NCBI GenBank assembly: GCA_026389695.1
Contig: JAPLHI010000028.1
Location: forward strand, 1 to 9,495
Reading direction: 5' to 3'
DNA length: 9,495 bases
Source of the DNA: Chloroflexota bacterium
Lineage (GTDB): Bacteria; Chloroflexota; Dehalococcoidia; GIF9; UBA5629
This document shows, piece by piece, positions 1 to 6,588 of this stretch (its first letter is position 1; each line of letters opens with the position of its first letter). The translations under genes were made by a program, and so were the position numbers. A model generated the notes under the pieces. That model was not told the DNA's origin and did no database searches. It worked only from the letters and a program-made list of their open reading frames with translations.

Positions 1-426
1 GAGGATGGGCGTGAACACAGGACTGTCATGATACACCGCACGGTGCTGGGCAGCATGGAACGGTTTTTTGCCTGCCTCACCGAGCATTACGCCGGAGCCT
101 TTCCGGCCTGGCTGGCTCCCATTCAGGTTGTGCTGATCCCCATAGCGGACAGGCACAGGGATTATGCGGACAAGATTTTTAAGGATTTGCGCTCCAAGGA
201 TATCAGGGTGCAACTGGATGACCGTTCGGAGAGGATGAACCTGAAAATCAGGGAGGCGCAACTCAATAAAATACCTTACATGCTGATTGTGGGAGACAAG
301 GAGCTTGAAAACAGCACGGTGTCTGTACGCTTAAGAACGGGGGAGGACCTCGGATCGCTGGGCTATGCGGATTTTGAAAACCGCATCAAAACGGTTATTG
401 AAGCCAGAACCTTGGACAAGCTTTGA
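1..426 (+). CDS. thrS: Threonyl-tRNA synthetase, C-terminal part (5' end outside window)
   Basis: Attaches threonine to tRNA-Thr in the cytoplasm. Only the last 141 residues are here, and the reading frame is open from base 1, so the ATG at 28 is an internal codon. Residues 10-21 of the fragment (MIHRTVLGSMER) match the class II motif 3 region of ThrRS, which contributes the ATP-binding Arg. From about residue 38 (WLAPIQVVLIP) to the end is the HGTP-type anticodon-binding domain, including the family-typical DDRSERMNLKIREAQ stretch (residues 73-87) and IPYMLIVGDKE (91-101). The protein ends with a TGA at 424-426 at the usual place for the family. The stop codon lies inside a promoter-like sequence for infC, which begins 64 bases downstream. 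No terminator is visible between thrS and infC, so read-through into the infC operon is possible. Identification is firm. Confidence 0.97.
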   Translation, partial: EDGREHRTVMIHRTVLGSMERFFACLTEHYAGAFPAWLAPIQVVLIPIADRHRDYADKIFKDLRSKDIRVQLDDRSERMNLKIREAQLNKIPYMLIVGDKELENSTVSVRLRTGEDLGSLGYADFENRIKTVIEARTLDKL

Positions 427-451
427 TTTCCAAATACAAATATGATATATT
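423..451 (+). promoter_or_regulatory. Candidate sigma-70-type promoter for the infC operon
   Basis: TTGATT at 423-428 and TATATT at 446-451 are separated by exactly 17 bases. They match TTGACA at 4 of 6 and TATAAT at 5 of 6 positions. The -35 element overlaps the thrS stop codon. Transcription would begin near 458, giving a leader of roughly 33 bases that includes the infC Shine-Dalgarno. The leader is too short for a complex attenuator or an L20-binding pseudoknot. This was found by eye only. Confidence 0.45.
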
Positions 452-472
452 CTAAATGAATTTTTTAATTTT

Positions 473-493
473 AAGGAGGAATTAAACAACATC
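473..493 (+). promoter_or_regulatory. Strong Shine-Dalgarno and non-canonical ATC start codon of infC
   Basis: AAGGAGGA at 473-480 is a near-perfect match to the 16S rRNA 3' end. The first plausible in-frame initiation codon after it is ATC at 491-493, 11 bases beyond the GGAGG core. In this frame there is no ATG, GTG or TTG between the upstream stop (443-445) and a TTG at 740, which lies deep inside the conserved IF3 sequence. The ATC gives the family-typical N-terminus (M)FKELNIN..IRAKEIRLV. Rare AUU-type start codons are known to mediate IF3 autorepression in E. coli. Confidence 0.8.
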
Positions 494-1084
494 TTTAAAG
501 AATTAAACATCAATCACCACATTAGAGCCAAAGAAATCAGGCTGGTAGGGGAAAACGGCGAACAGATCGGGGTACTTGCTACGGATAAAGCGTTACAGTC
601 AGCCGTTGAAAGTGGATTAGACCTCGTTGAAGTAGCGCCCACAGCATCGCCGCCCGTATGCCGGATTTTAGATTACGGAAAGTATAGGTACGAACAAACC
701 AAGAAAGAAAAAAAGGTACGCAGCGGTCAAAGGGCGGGCTTGCTCAAAGAGCTTAGAGTGAGTCCGCAGGTAAAAGACCATGACCTTAATATAAAAATTA
801 ATCTGGCCAAGAAGTTTATAGGAGAAGGCGATAAAGTAAAAGTATTAGTTGTATTTCGCGGCCGGCAGATGTCGCATCCCGAGCTGGGCATAAAGGTAAT
901 TCAGAAAGTAGCCAATGATCTGAAAGGAATCGCTCAACTGGATGGGCAGCCGGTGCAGGAAGGTAGGGTGATGAGCCTCATGCTGTCACCGATTTCCGCC
1001 AAACAGCCCAAGGAACCCAAAGAAGCTAAAGAAACTAAAGAAACACGGGAAATAAAAGAAGTAAAGGTCAAGGAAACAGTATAA
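491..1084 (+). CDS. infC: Translation initiation factor IF-3, ATC start
   Basis: IF3 binds the 30S subunit, keeps subunits apart and checks start codon and initiator tRNA. The frame from ATC 491 gives 197 residues. The N-terminal domain spans about 1-75, with NGEQIG at 22-27, SGLDLVEVAP at 41-50 and the IF3 signature CRILDYGKYRYEQTKK at 57-72. The C-terminal domain begins near LKELRVSPQ (84-92) and includes GDKVKVLVVFRGRQMSHPELG (113-133) and EGRVMSLMLSP (157-167). After about residue 169 comes a 28-residue charged tail with K-E-x repeats, beyond the usual family end. Starting at the in-frame TTG at 740 would delete the whole N-terminal domain, so that start is rejected. The gene is first in an infC-rpmI-rplT block, and its stop TAA directly abuts the rpmI ATG, which suggests translational coupling. 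The ATC start suggests autoregulation by IF3 level. Confidence 0.93.
   Translation: MFKELNINHHIRAKEIRLVGENGEQIGVLATDKALQSAVESGLDLVEVAPTASPPVCRILDYGKYRYEQTKKEKKVRSGQRAGLLKELRVSPQVKDHDLNIKINLAKKFIGEGDKVKVLVVFRGRQMSHPELGIKVIQKVANDLKGIAQLDGQPVQEGRVMSLMLSPISAKQPKEPKEAKETKETREIKEVKVKETV
1010..1063 (+). repeat. Degenerate 9-base tandem repeat coding K-E-x units in the IF3 tail
   Basis: Six consecutive 9-base units, of the form aar-gaa-nnn with the first codon cgg in one unit, encode KEP, KEA, KET, KET, REI and KEV. The units are purine-rich and keep the reading frame. The following residues (KVKVKETV in part) continue the charged character but break the period. The array lies entirely within infC, near its 3' end, and its last codons also provide the AAGGA just upstream of the rpmI start. 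Confidence 0.75.
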
Positions 1085-1282
1085 ATGCCCAAAATAAAGA
1101 CTCATAAAGGCGCCCAGAAACGCTTCCATATTACGGGAAGCGGCAAAATTATGCGTGTTAAAGTCGGCAAGAGCCATCTAAGACGCAAAAAACAGGCCAG
1201 TACTAAAAGGCTTTACGATGAAACCATCCCTCTTAATAAAGCTGATGTAAAGAAGATTAAAAGGTTACTACCTTACCGTTAA
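1085..1282 (+). CDS. rpmI: 50S ribosomal protein L35
   Basis: A small, very basic protein of 65 residues, the standard L35 length, and a component of the large ribosomal subunit. The N-terminus MPKIKTHKGAQKRFHITGSGKI is the family signature, with the conserved T-H-K-x-A/G-x-K-R-F core. The middle stretch SHLRRKK (residues 30-36) and the C-terminal DVKKIKRLLPYR are also typical. The ATG follows the infC stop with no gap, and an AAGGA at 1070-1074 inside the infC end can serve as ribosome binding site, so expression is probably coupled to infC. rplT follows 18 bases after the TAA. Confidence 0.97.
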   Translation: MPKIKTHKGAQKRFHITGSGKIMRVKVGKSHLRRKKQASTKRLYDETIPLNKADVKKIKRLLPYR

Positions 1283-1288
1283 CTTTTC

Positions 1289-1303
1289 AGGAGGACTTAG
1301 TTG
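1289..1303 (+). promoter_or_regulatory. Ribosome binding site that fixes the TTG start of rplT
   Basis: AGGAGG at 1289-1294 lies six bases before TTG at 1301-1303. The TTG gives the conserved L20 N-terminus MPRAKSG. The next in-frame ATG is codon 17 and would remove this conserved basic stretch, so TTG is the start. Confidence 0.85.
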
Positions 1304-1660
1304 CCACGAGCCAAAAGCGGAATAGTCTCACACAGACGCCACAAGAAGATGCTCGAATTAACCAAGGGGCACAGGGGAAAGCGGCATCTGCTTTACAAGG
1401 CAAGTCACCAATCGATGCTGCATGCCCTGGATTATGCATATTGCCACCGCAGGGAGCGTAAGGGTGATATGCGAAGGTTATGGATTGCCAGGATCAATGC
1501 TGCTGTTAGAGCCGGTGGTTTGACCTATGGCCAGTTCATCAACGGCTTAAATAAGGCAGATGTCATTATTAACCGCAAGTTGCTTGCAGATGTCGCCGTA
1601 AAAGACCCCTCGAAATTCTCCAGCCTGATTGCACTGGCGGCCGAAAAACTTAAGAGCTGA
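1301..1660 (+). CDS. rplT: 50S ribosomal protein L20
   Basis: An rRNA-binding assembly protein of the 50S subunit. The 119 residues match the family length of about 115-120. Visible family features are the basic N-terminal extension (MPRAKSGIVSHRRHKKMLELTKG), the core RRERKGDMRRLWIARINAA (residues 50-68), the FINGLNKA loop (79-86) and LLADVAVKDPSKF near the C-terminus. The start is TTG with a good Shine-Dalgarno at a six-base spacing. L20 represses its own operon in some bacteria by binding the mRNA leader. No such structure was recognised in the short leader here, and IF3 autocontrol through infC is the more visible mechanism. pheS starts 21 bases after the stop. Confidence 0.97.
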   Translation: MPRAKSGIVSHRRHKKMLELTKGHRGKRHLLYKASHQSMLHALDYAYCHRRERKGDMRRLWIARINAAVRAGGLTYGQFINGLNKADVIINRKLLADVAVKDPSKFSSLIALAAEKLKS

Positions 1661-1681
1661 TTCCCTTTCCGATAGTATGCG

Positions 1682-2719
1682 ATGTTAAGTCAAGTTGATG
1701 AAGTTGCCTCATCGGCACATGCCGATTTGCAGAAGGTAACCGGCTTAGATGAACTGGAAGCATGGCGTGTCCGTTACCTGGGCAGGAAGAGCAAACTAAT
1801 CAGCATCTTGCGTTCTCTTGCCGCTTTACCTGTAGATGAACGCCGTGATATAGGCGCCAGGGCTAACCAGGTTAAAAATCAGCTTGAAGCATCATTGGCA
1901 CAGAAAAAAGAGGAGCTTGATAGCTCTGTAAACCTTTCCTTAACCAGAGAAAGCATCGATATCAGCCTGCCCGGCCAGCCATATCATCTGGGACGCCTGC
2001 ATCCCACTACGAAAACCACCAGGGAAATCTGCGACATTTTTATCAGTATGGGCTTTCAGATTGCTGAAGGACCTGAGGTCGAGTGGGAATACTATAACTT
2101 CGAAGCCCTCAACATGCCTGCCGAGCATCCCGCCAGGGACGGCTTTGCCACGCTCTGGGTTGACTATAAAACTGAGACCGGGGCGCGGCCTATGCTCATG
2201 CGGACGCATACCTCCCCGGTGCAGATACGTACCATGGAACAGGTCAAGCCTCCTATTCGAGTCATCGCTCCGGGCAGGGTCTACAGGTACGAGGCCACGG
2301 ATGCTACGCATGAATGGATGTTTTCCCAGGTAGAGGGGCTGGCGGTGGATAAAAATATCACCATGGCCGATCTCAAGGGTACGCTTTTCGAATTTGCGCG
2401 ACGCCTCTTCGGCACGGACCGCAAATGCCGTTTCCGCTGTGATTATTTTCCCTTTGTGGAACCCGGCGTGGAGATAGCTATCGATTGCTTTATGTGCGGC
2501 GGCAAAGGATGCCGGCTGTGCGGTAACAGCGGCTGGATTGAAATTTTAGGCGCCGGCATGGTGCATCCGGAGGTCCTGCGTGGATGCGGTATCGATCCGG
2601 AGGTATACTCGGGCTTTGCATTTGGCATGGGCGTGGAACGCATTCCCATACTAAGGTTCGGAATTGACGACATACGTCATTTTTACAGCAATGACCTGCG
2701 CTTTTTAAGGCAGTTTTAA
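1682..2719 (+). CDS. pheS: Phenylalanyl-tRNA synthetase alpha subunit
   Basis: Catalytic subunit of the (alpha-beta)2 enzyme that charges tRNA-Phe. At 345 residues it is the normal bacterial length. Residues 1-90 form the N-terminal tRNA-binding coiled coil, with ELEAWRVRYLGRKSKL at 24-39. HPTTKTTREICDIFISMGF (107-125) leads into motif 1, THTSP is at 175-179, and motif 2 is at RVYRYEATDATHEWMFSQVEG (199-219). Motif 3 is GFAFGMGVERIPILRFGI (311-328), followed by the typical end DIRHFYSNDLRFLRQF. Four cysteines at 269, 272, 277 and 280 (CFMCGGKGCRLC) form a probable zinc-knuckle loop, known from many bacterial PheS but absent in the E. coli type. The ATG at 1682 gives a family-like N-terminus, although no clear Shine-Dalgarno precedes it, so translation may depend on ribosomes finishing rplT. 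pheT follows after 14 bases. Confidence 0.97.
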   Translation: MLSQVDEVASSAHADLQKVTGLDELEAWRVRYLGRKSKLISILRSLAALPVDERRDIGARANQVKNQLEASLAQKKEELDSSVNLSLTRESIDISLPGQPYHLGRLHPTTKTTREICDIFISMGFQIAEGPEVEWEYYNFEALNMPAEHPARDGFATLWVDYKTETGARPMLMRTHTSPVQIRTMEQVKPPIRVIAPGRVYRYEATDATHEWMFSQVEGLAVDKNITMADLKGTLFEFARRLFGTDRKCRFRCDYFPFVEPGVEIAIDCFMCGGKGCRLCGNSGWIEILGAGMVHPEVLRGCGIDPEVYSGFAFGMGVERIPILRFGIDDIRHFYSNDLRFLRQF

Positions 2720-2733
2720 GTTTAAGGTGATGC

Positions 2734-5142
2734 ATGAAAGCTCCGCTTAAATGGCTCAAGGATTACGTCGAGATAGACATCCCTTACCGGGAACTTGCCT
2801 ATAAATTGACGCTGGCAGGCCTGGAAGTATCCGATATAAAGGTGATCGGAGATTCCTGGGATAATGTGGTCGTCGGCAAAATTACCGCGGTTGATCCGCA
2901 TCCCAATGCTGAACGGCTAAGGCTGGCTACCGTCGACCTGGGTCAGAAGCAGATGACGGTGGTCTGCGGAGCGCCCAATCTTGTCGTGGGCGATAAGATA
3001 GCCTTTGCCTCGGTGGGCGCCACGTTGATGGACGGGCATACCGGTAAGCTGACCGAGCTCAAGCCGGCCAAAATACGTGGTGTAGCATCGGAAGGTATGG
3101 TTTGCTCGGAGAAAGAGCTCGGTATTTCTGACAATCACGAAGGCATATTGGTGCTGCCTGCCGACCTGGAAATAGGTAAGTCGTTGGCGGACTACCTTGC
3201 TGACATAATATTTGATATTGATATCACCCCCAACAGGGCGGATTGTCTTTCCATTATGGGTATTGCCCGTGAGGTTGCCGCCATAACGGGGAAAGAGTTC
3301 CGCATGCCGGACCTGAGCTATAAGGAGTCCGCCAGGGATATCGGTTCCTATGCTGCGGTAGAAATCAAAGCACCCGATCTGTGTCCCAGGTACTGCGCCT
3401 CTATTATAAATGGTATCAAGATTGGCCCTTCACCGCGATGGATGCAGGATCGCCTCATGACGTGCGGGATGCGGCCCATCAATAACATAGTCGATATTAC
3501 CAACTACGTCATGCTTGAGTTCGGTCAGCCACTGCATGCCTTCGACTATAAAGAGATCAAAGGAAAGAAGATCATCGTGCGCCGCGCCGCTGAAGGTGAG
3601 GTTATGTACACACTCGATGGCGCGGAACGCAAATTAAGCAGCGATAATTTGATGATTGCCGATGCGGACAGGGCGGTGGCGGTGGCAGGCATCATGGGAG
3701 GGCTGAGCTCGGAGGTTACTCCTGGCACGGCTGTGATCCTGCTTGAATCGGCCAATTTCAACCAGGCGGTAATCCATAAGGGAAGTCTGAATCTCAAGCT
3801 GAGTAGCGAGGCTTCGACAAGATTTGAAAAAGGTTTGAACCCCGAGTTGGCGCTTGTGGCGTTGAAGCGTGCTACGCAGTTGATGGCTGAGTTAGGTGGA
3901 GGGGCTGTTGCACGGGGATTGATTGATGTTTACCCTGGTAAATCCGCTAAACATCCGGTGCCTGTTTCCAGCAAAGATGTTGCCAGGCTGCTGGGTATGG
4001 ATATACAGCTGCCGGATATACGCAAATACCTTGGGTCCCTTGGTTTGAAATGCAGTCTGGATGATAAAACGGGAAGAATCCTGGTTGACATACCGTGGTG
4101 GCGTAATGACATCGGCTGTACCGCCGACCTTGTGGAAGAGGTGGCCAGAGTGGTTGGATACGATAATATTCCCACTACCATGCTGAGCTCCAACCTGCCT
4201 GGCGGCGAAGGAGCATCCATGGTTCCCTTCCGGCAGGAAGTGCGCGATATGCTGGTTGCCTGTGGTTTCCAGGAGGTTATCACCTACCCTTTGACTAACC
4301 TCGATACTCTCAAAAGGCTGTCGCCGGATTTAAATTTGACTGGACCCCAGCCGCTTGCCATAGCCAATCCCATGAGCCGTGACCTCGAGTTACTGCGGAC
4401 AAGCCTTCGTTTCGGAGTGTTAACGGTATTGGCGCGGAACCAGCGCAACCGGGAGAGCAACATCCGGTTGTTTGAAATCGGCAAGATATTTATCCCCAGG
4501 CATAAGGATTTGCCTGTGGAACAGGAAATGCTCTGTGGTTTGATCGATAGTGTGGTGCCTGATACATACTGGGCGGCTAAGTCGGGGACTGCTGATTTTT
4601 ACTCGGCGAAGGGGGTTGTGGAGACCTTGTTATCCCGCCAGGGATTACAGGCAACATTCGAGAGCAGCGATGATGGCGCTCTGAGCCCGGGCAAAGGCGC
4701 GGACATCAAGGTGAACGGGGAAAAGCTGGGAGTTGTCGGTGAGGTACACCCCAGGGTCAGGGCGAACTTCGATATCCAGGACCCCGTCTTTCTCTTTGAG
4801 ATAGACCTGGATAAGCTGAAGGCTCTCTCCGGGAAGCAGCAGTTTATTTATCAGGCGGCATCTAAATTCCCCAGCACGGGCAGGGATATAGCTTTATTAA
4901 TAGATGAGCAGGTAACCTACGACAGGATTGCCGGCGTTATCAGTAGCTTCCCCCTGGTAGTGGATGTTAAGTTATTCGATTTATACTCAGGTGAGCAAAT
5001 TCCCGCGGGCAAGAAATCGCTGGCATTCAGGATTACATATCAGGCTCCGGATCACACCCTTACGGATGAGGAAGTCGAAACTATCCAGAAAAAGATTATT
5101 GAAAAGCTTGCCACAGAATTCGACGCTGGCTTAAGGTCTTAG
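2734..5142 (+). CDS. pheT: Phenylalanyl-tRNA synthetase beta subunit
   Basis: Large subunit of PheRS. It binds tRNA-Phe and edits mischarged Tyr-tRNA-Phe. The 802 residues are a full-length bacterial form. Domains in order: an EMAP-like OB-fold tRNA-binding domain at about 40-150 (VVVGKITAVDPHPNAERLRL at 45-64, VCGAPN at 77-82, KIRGVASEGMVCSEKELG at 113-130); the B3/B4 editing domain at about 210-390 (RPINNIVDITNYVMLEFGQP at 247-266, AGIMGG at 318-323, LESANFN at 337-343, RFEKGLNPE at 363-371); the B5 domain at about 405-475 (PWWRNDI at 454-460, DLVEEVARVVGYDNIP at 465-480); a degenerate synthetase-like core at about 495-690 (ITYPL, NPMSRDLELLRTSL at 545-558, RLFEIGKIF at 578-586); and a C-terminal FDX-ACB anticodon-binding domain from about 709 (KFPSTGRDIALL at 711-722, FRITYQAPDHTLTDEE at 765-780). 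AAGGTGA at 2724-2730 is the ribosome binding site. No terminator is seen after the stop. Confidence 0.97.
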   Translation: MKAPLKWLKDYVEIDIPYRELAYKLTLAGLEVSDIKVIGDSWDNVVVGKITAVDPHPNAERLRLATVDLGQKQMTVVCGAPNLVVGDKIAFASVGATLMDGHTGKLTELKPAKIRGVASEGMVCSEKELGISDNHEGILVLPADLEIGKSLADYLADIIFDIDITPNRADCLSIMGIAREVAAITGKEFRMPDLSYKESARDIGSYAAVEIKAPDLCPRYCASIINGIKIGPSPRWMQDRLMTCGMRPINNIVDITNYVMLEFGQPLHAFDYKEIKGKKIIVRRAAEGEVMYTLDGAERKLSSDNLMIADADRAVAVAGIMGGLSSEVTPGTAVILLESANFNQAVIHKGSLNLKLSSEASTRFEKGLNPELALVALKRATQLMAELGGGAVARGLIDVYPGKSAKHPVPVSSKDVARLLGMDIQLPDIRKYLGSLGLKCSLDDKTGRILVDIPWWRNDIGCTADLVEEVARVVGYDNIPTTMLSSNLPGGEGASMVPFRQEVRDMLVACGFQEVITYPLTNLDTLKRLSPDLNLTGPQPLAIANPMSRDLELLRTSLRFGVLTVLARNQRNRESNIRLFEIGKIFIPRHKDLPVEQEMLCGLIDSVVPDTYWAAKSGTADFYSAKGVVETLLSRQGLQATFESSDDGALSPGKGADIKVNGEKLGVVGEVHPRVRANFDIQDPVFLFEIDLDKLKALSGKQQFIYQAASKFPSTGRDIALLIDEQVTYDRIAGVISSFPLVVDVKLFDLYSGEQIPAGKKSLAFRITYQAPDHTLTDEEVETIQKKIIEKLATEFDAGLRS

Positions 5143-5187
5143 CCTGCATTTGCCTGTCCCGATATCCGGTTATCAAATAACAATAAA

Positions 5188-6588
5188 ATGCTGAAAAACC
5201 ATTTTCTGCATCGTTTTTTAAACGCGGAAAGTATCGCCGTTGTAGGCGCAACCCGCAATCCTTTCTCCGTAAATTTTCATCTTATCAATAATTTAAAAAA
5301 TCTGGGCTACAAGGGGAAAATCTTCCCTGTCAACCCCAAAGCGGATGACGTCCTCGGCATCAAAGCCTATAAAACTGTAAGTGAGATCAACCAGGATATC
5401 GACCTGGTGGTGATTTCAGTTCCCGCGCACAACGTGCTGGATGTTGTACGTGATTTAGTCGGGGTAAAGATAGGCGGAGTAGCGCTGGTAACCGGCGGCT
5501 TTTCCGAGATCGGTGAAGAGGGTAGGAGAATGCAGGACGAGATCTCCGGGATTTTAAAGGCCAACGGAATCAGGGCTATAGGGCCCAATGCCCTGAGCCC
5601 GGTTAACAGCCACAACAGCCTGGCCGTCAGCTTTTTCCCCCTGCATAAATTGCCCATCGGCAAGGTCTCCTTTATTTTTCAATCCGGCATGTATGAGCCC
5701 AGGTTTAACTGGATACTTTCCGATTTCCACCTGGGTATCAGCAAACTGCTCGACCTGGGAAATAAGATGGACGTGACCGAGGTGGACGCGCTCGAGTATC
5801 TCTCTGCAGACCCCCAAACCGAAGCCATTTGCATACACCTTGAGGCTATCAAAGGAGACGGCCGCAAATTCTTTAAATTGTTAAAAGAAACTACTCGGAC
5901 TAAGCCGGTGGTCGTTCTTAAAGGCGGCCGCACTGAAGCCGGAGCTAAAGCTGCCATGTCACATACGGGTTCGCTGGTTCGTGGTAGTGATGCGGTCTTC
6001 GATGCCGCTATCAGACAGGCGGGAGCCATTCGGACTGAAACACTGGATGAATTTCTCTATCTGGCCAAGGCGTTTTCTTATCTGCCGCCCCTGCCCGGCA
6101 ACAGGATCGCCATCGCTACATTCCCGGGTGGTGAGGCGGTGCTTACCACCGATCTCTGCCTGCAGAATGGTTTTGAGCTGGCAAAGCTGGGGTCCGCAAG
6201 CTATGAGAAACTCAAATCAAGCTTCCCACCCTGGAATATTACGCTCAATCCGTATGACTTCGGCATCATCTACACATTTCACGGCGTGAATAACAACCAT
6301 GAATTGTTTATCGAAACTATGCTTGAGGATCAAAACGTTGATTGCATAGCGTTGCAGCTGCCACCCTTGATTTTCCCCCTCGATCCGCCAAAGTTCTGCC
6401 CCGCGTTTATCAGGGCTATCCGGCAGGGGAAACCGCTGGCGGTCTGGCCGCCCCATATGTTAAGGCTGGACGGAGACCTTGTGACGTACCTGGAAAATCA
6501 CTCTGTTCCCGTATTCCCCTCGGCGGCTATTACTATCAGATGCCTGGGTGCCCTTAACAGGTACCGCTTATATTTACAAGCTTTGTGA
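5188..6588 (+). CDS. CoA-binding / NDP-forming acyl-CoA synthetase alpha-like protein, stand-alone and divergent
   Basis: A 466-residue protein of the ADP-forming acetyl-CoA synthetase / succinyl-CoA ligase alpha superfamily, probably cytoplasmic. An N-terminal Rossmann CoA-binding domain spans about 10-140 (IAVVGATRNP at 16-25, GKIFPVNPK at 43-51, GPNALSP at 132-138). A first ligase-CoA domain spans about 155-295: FQSG at 164-167, DLGNKMDVTEVDALEYLSADP at 189-209, a Glu at 219 where succinyl-CoA synthetase has its catalytic Glu, and AMSHTGSL at 256-263, whose His259 is placed like the phosphorylated His. A second ligase domain spans about 305-455. The nucleotide-binding ATP-grasp half is absent and no partner gene is in the window. 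Loops that usually read like GALG after QSG, and a glycine-containing loop after GATRNP, are replaced by MYEP and FSVNF, so CoA or substrate binding may differ. The substrate is unknown. It starts 45 bases after pheT with no clear Shine-Dalgarno, and no other in-frame start exists before the upstream stop. Its last 35 bases overlap the end of proS on the opposite strand. Confidence 0.8.
   Translation: MLKNHFLHRFLNAESIAVVGATRNPFSVNFHLINNLKNLGYKGKIFPVNPKADDVLGIKAYKTVSEINQDIDLVVISVPAHNVLDVVRDLVGVKIGGVALVTGGFSEIGEEGRRMQDEISGILKANGIRAIGPNALSPVNSHNSLAVSFFPLHKLPIGKVSFIFQSGMYEPRFNWILSDFHLGISKLLDLGNKMDVTEVDALEYLSADPQTEAICIHLEAIKGDGRKFFKLLKETTRTKPVVVLKGGRTEAGAKAAMSHTGSLVRGSDAVFDAAIRQAGAIRTETLDEFLYLAKAFSYLPPLPGNRIAIATFPGGEAVLTTDLCLQNGFELAKLGSASYEKLKSSFPPWNITLNPYDFGIIYTFHGVNNNHELFIETMLEDQNVDCIALQLPPLIFPLDPPKFCPAFIRAIRQGKPLAVWPPHMLRLDGDLVTYLENHSVPVFPSAAITIRCLGALNRYRLYLQAL

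Noticed and set aside
28..426. A complete small gene starting at ATG 28
   Set aside because: The frame is open to base 1 and the residues before the ATG continue the ThrRS motif 3 region. It is an internal methionine of thrS.
458..490. L20- or IF3-binding structured leader or attenuator before infC
   Set aside because: The predicted leader is only about 33 bases and shows no stem or pseudoknot by eye.
740..1084. IF3 starting at the in-frame TTG at 740
   Set aside because: It would drop the conserved N-terminal domain and the IF3 signature, both of which are clearly encoded upstream in the same frame behind a strong Shine-Dalgarno.
1940..2333. Long open frames inside pheS on both strands (and similar ones inside pheT, proS and the acyl-CoA synthetase-like gene)
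   Set aside because: They lie wholly within firmly identified genes, show no recognisable protein features and look like shadows of the coding frame.
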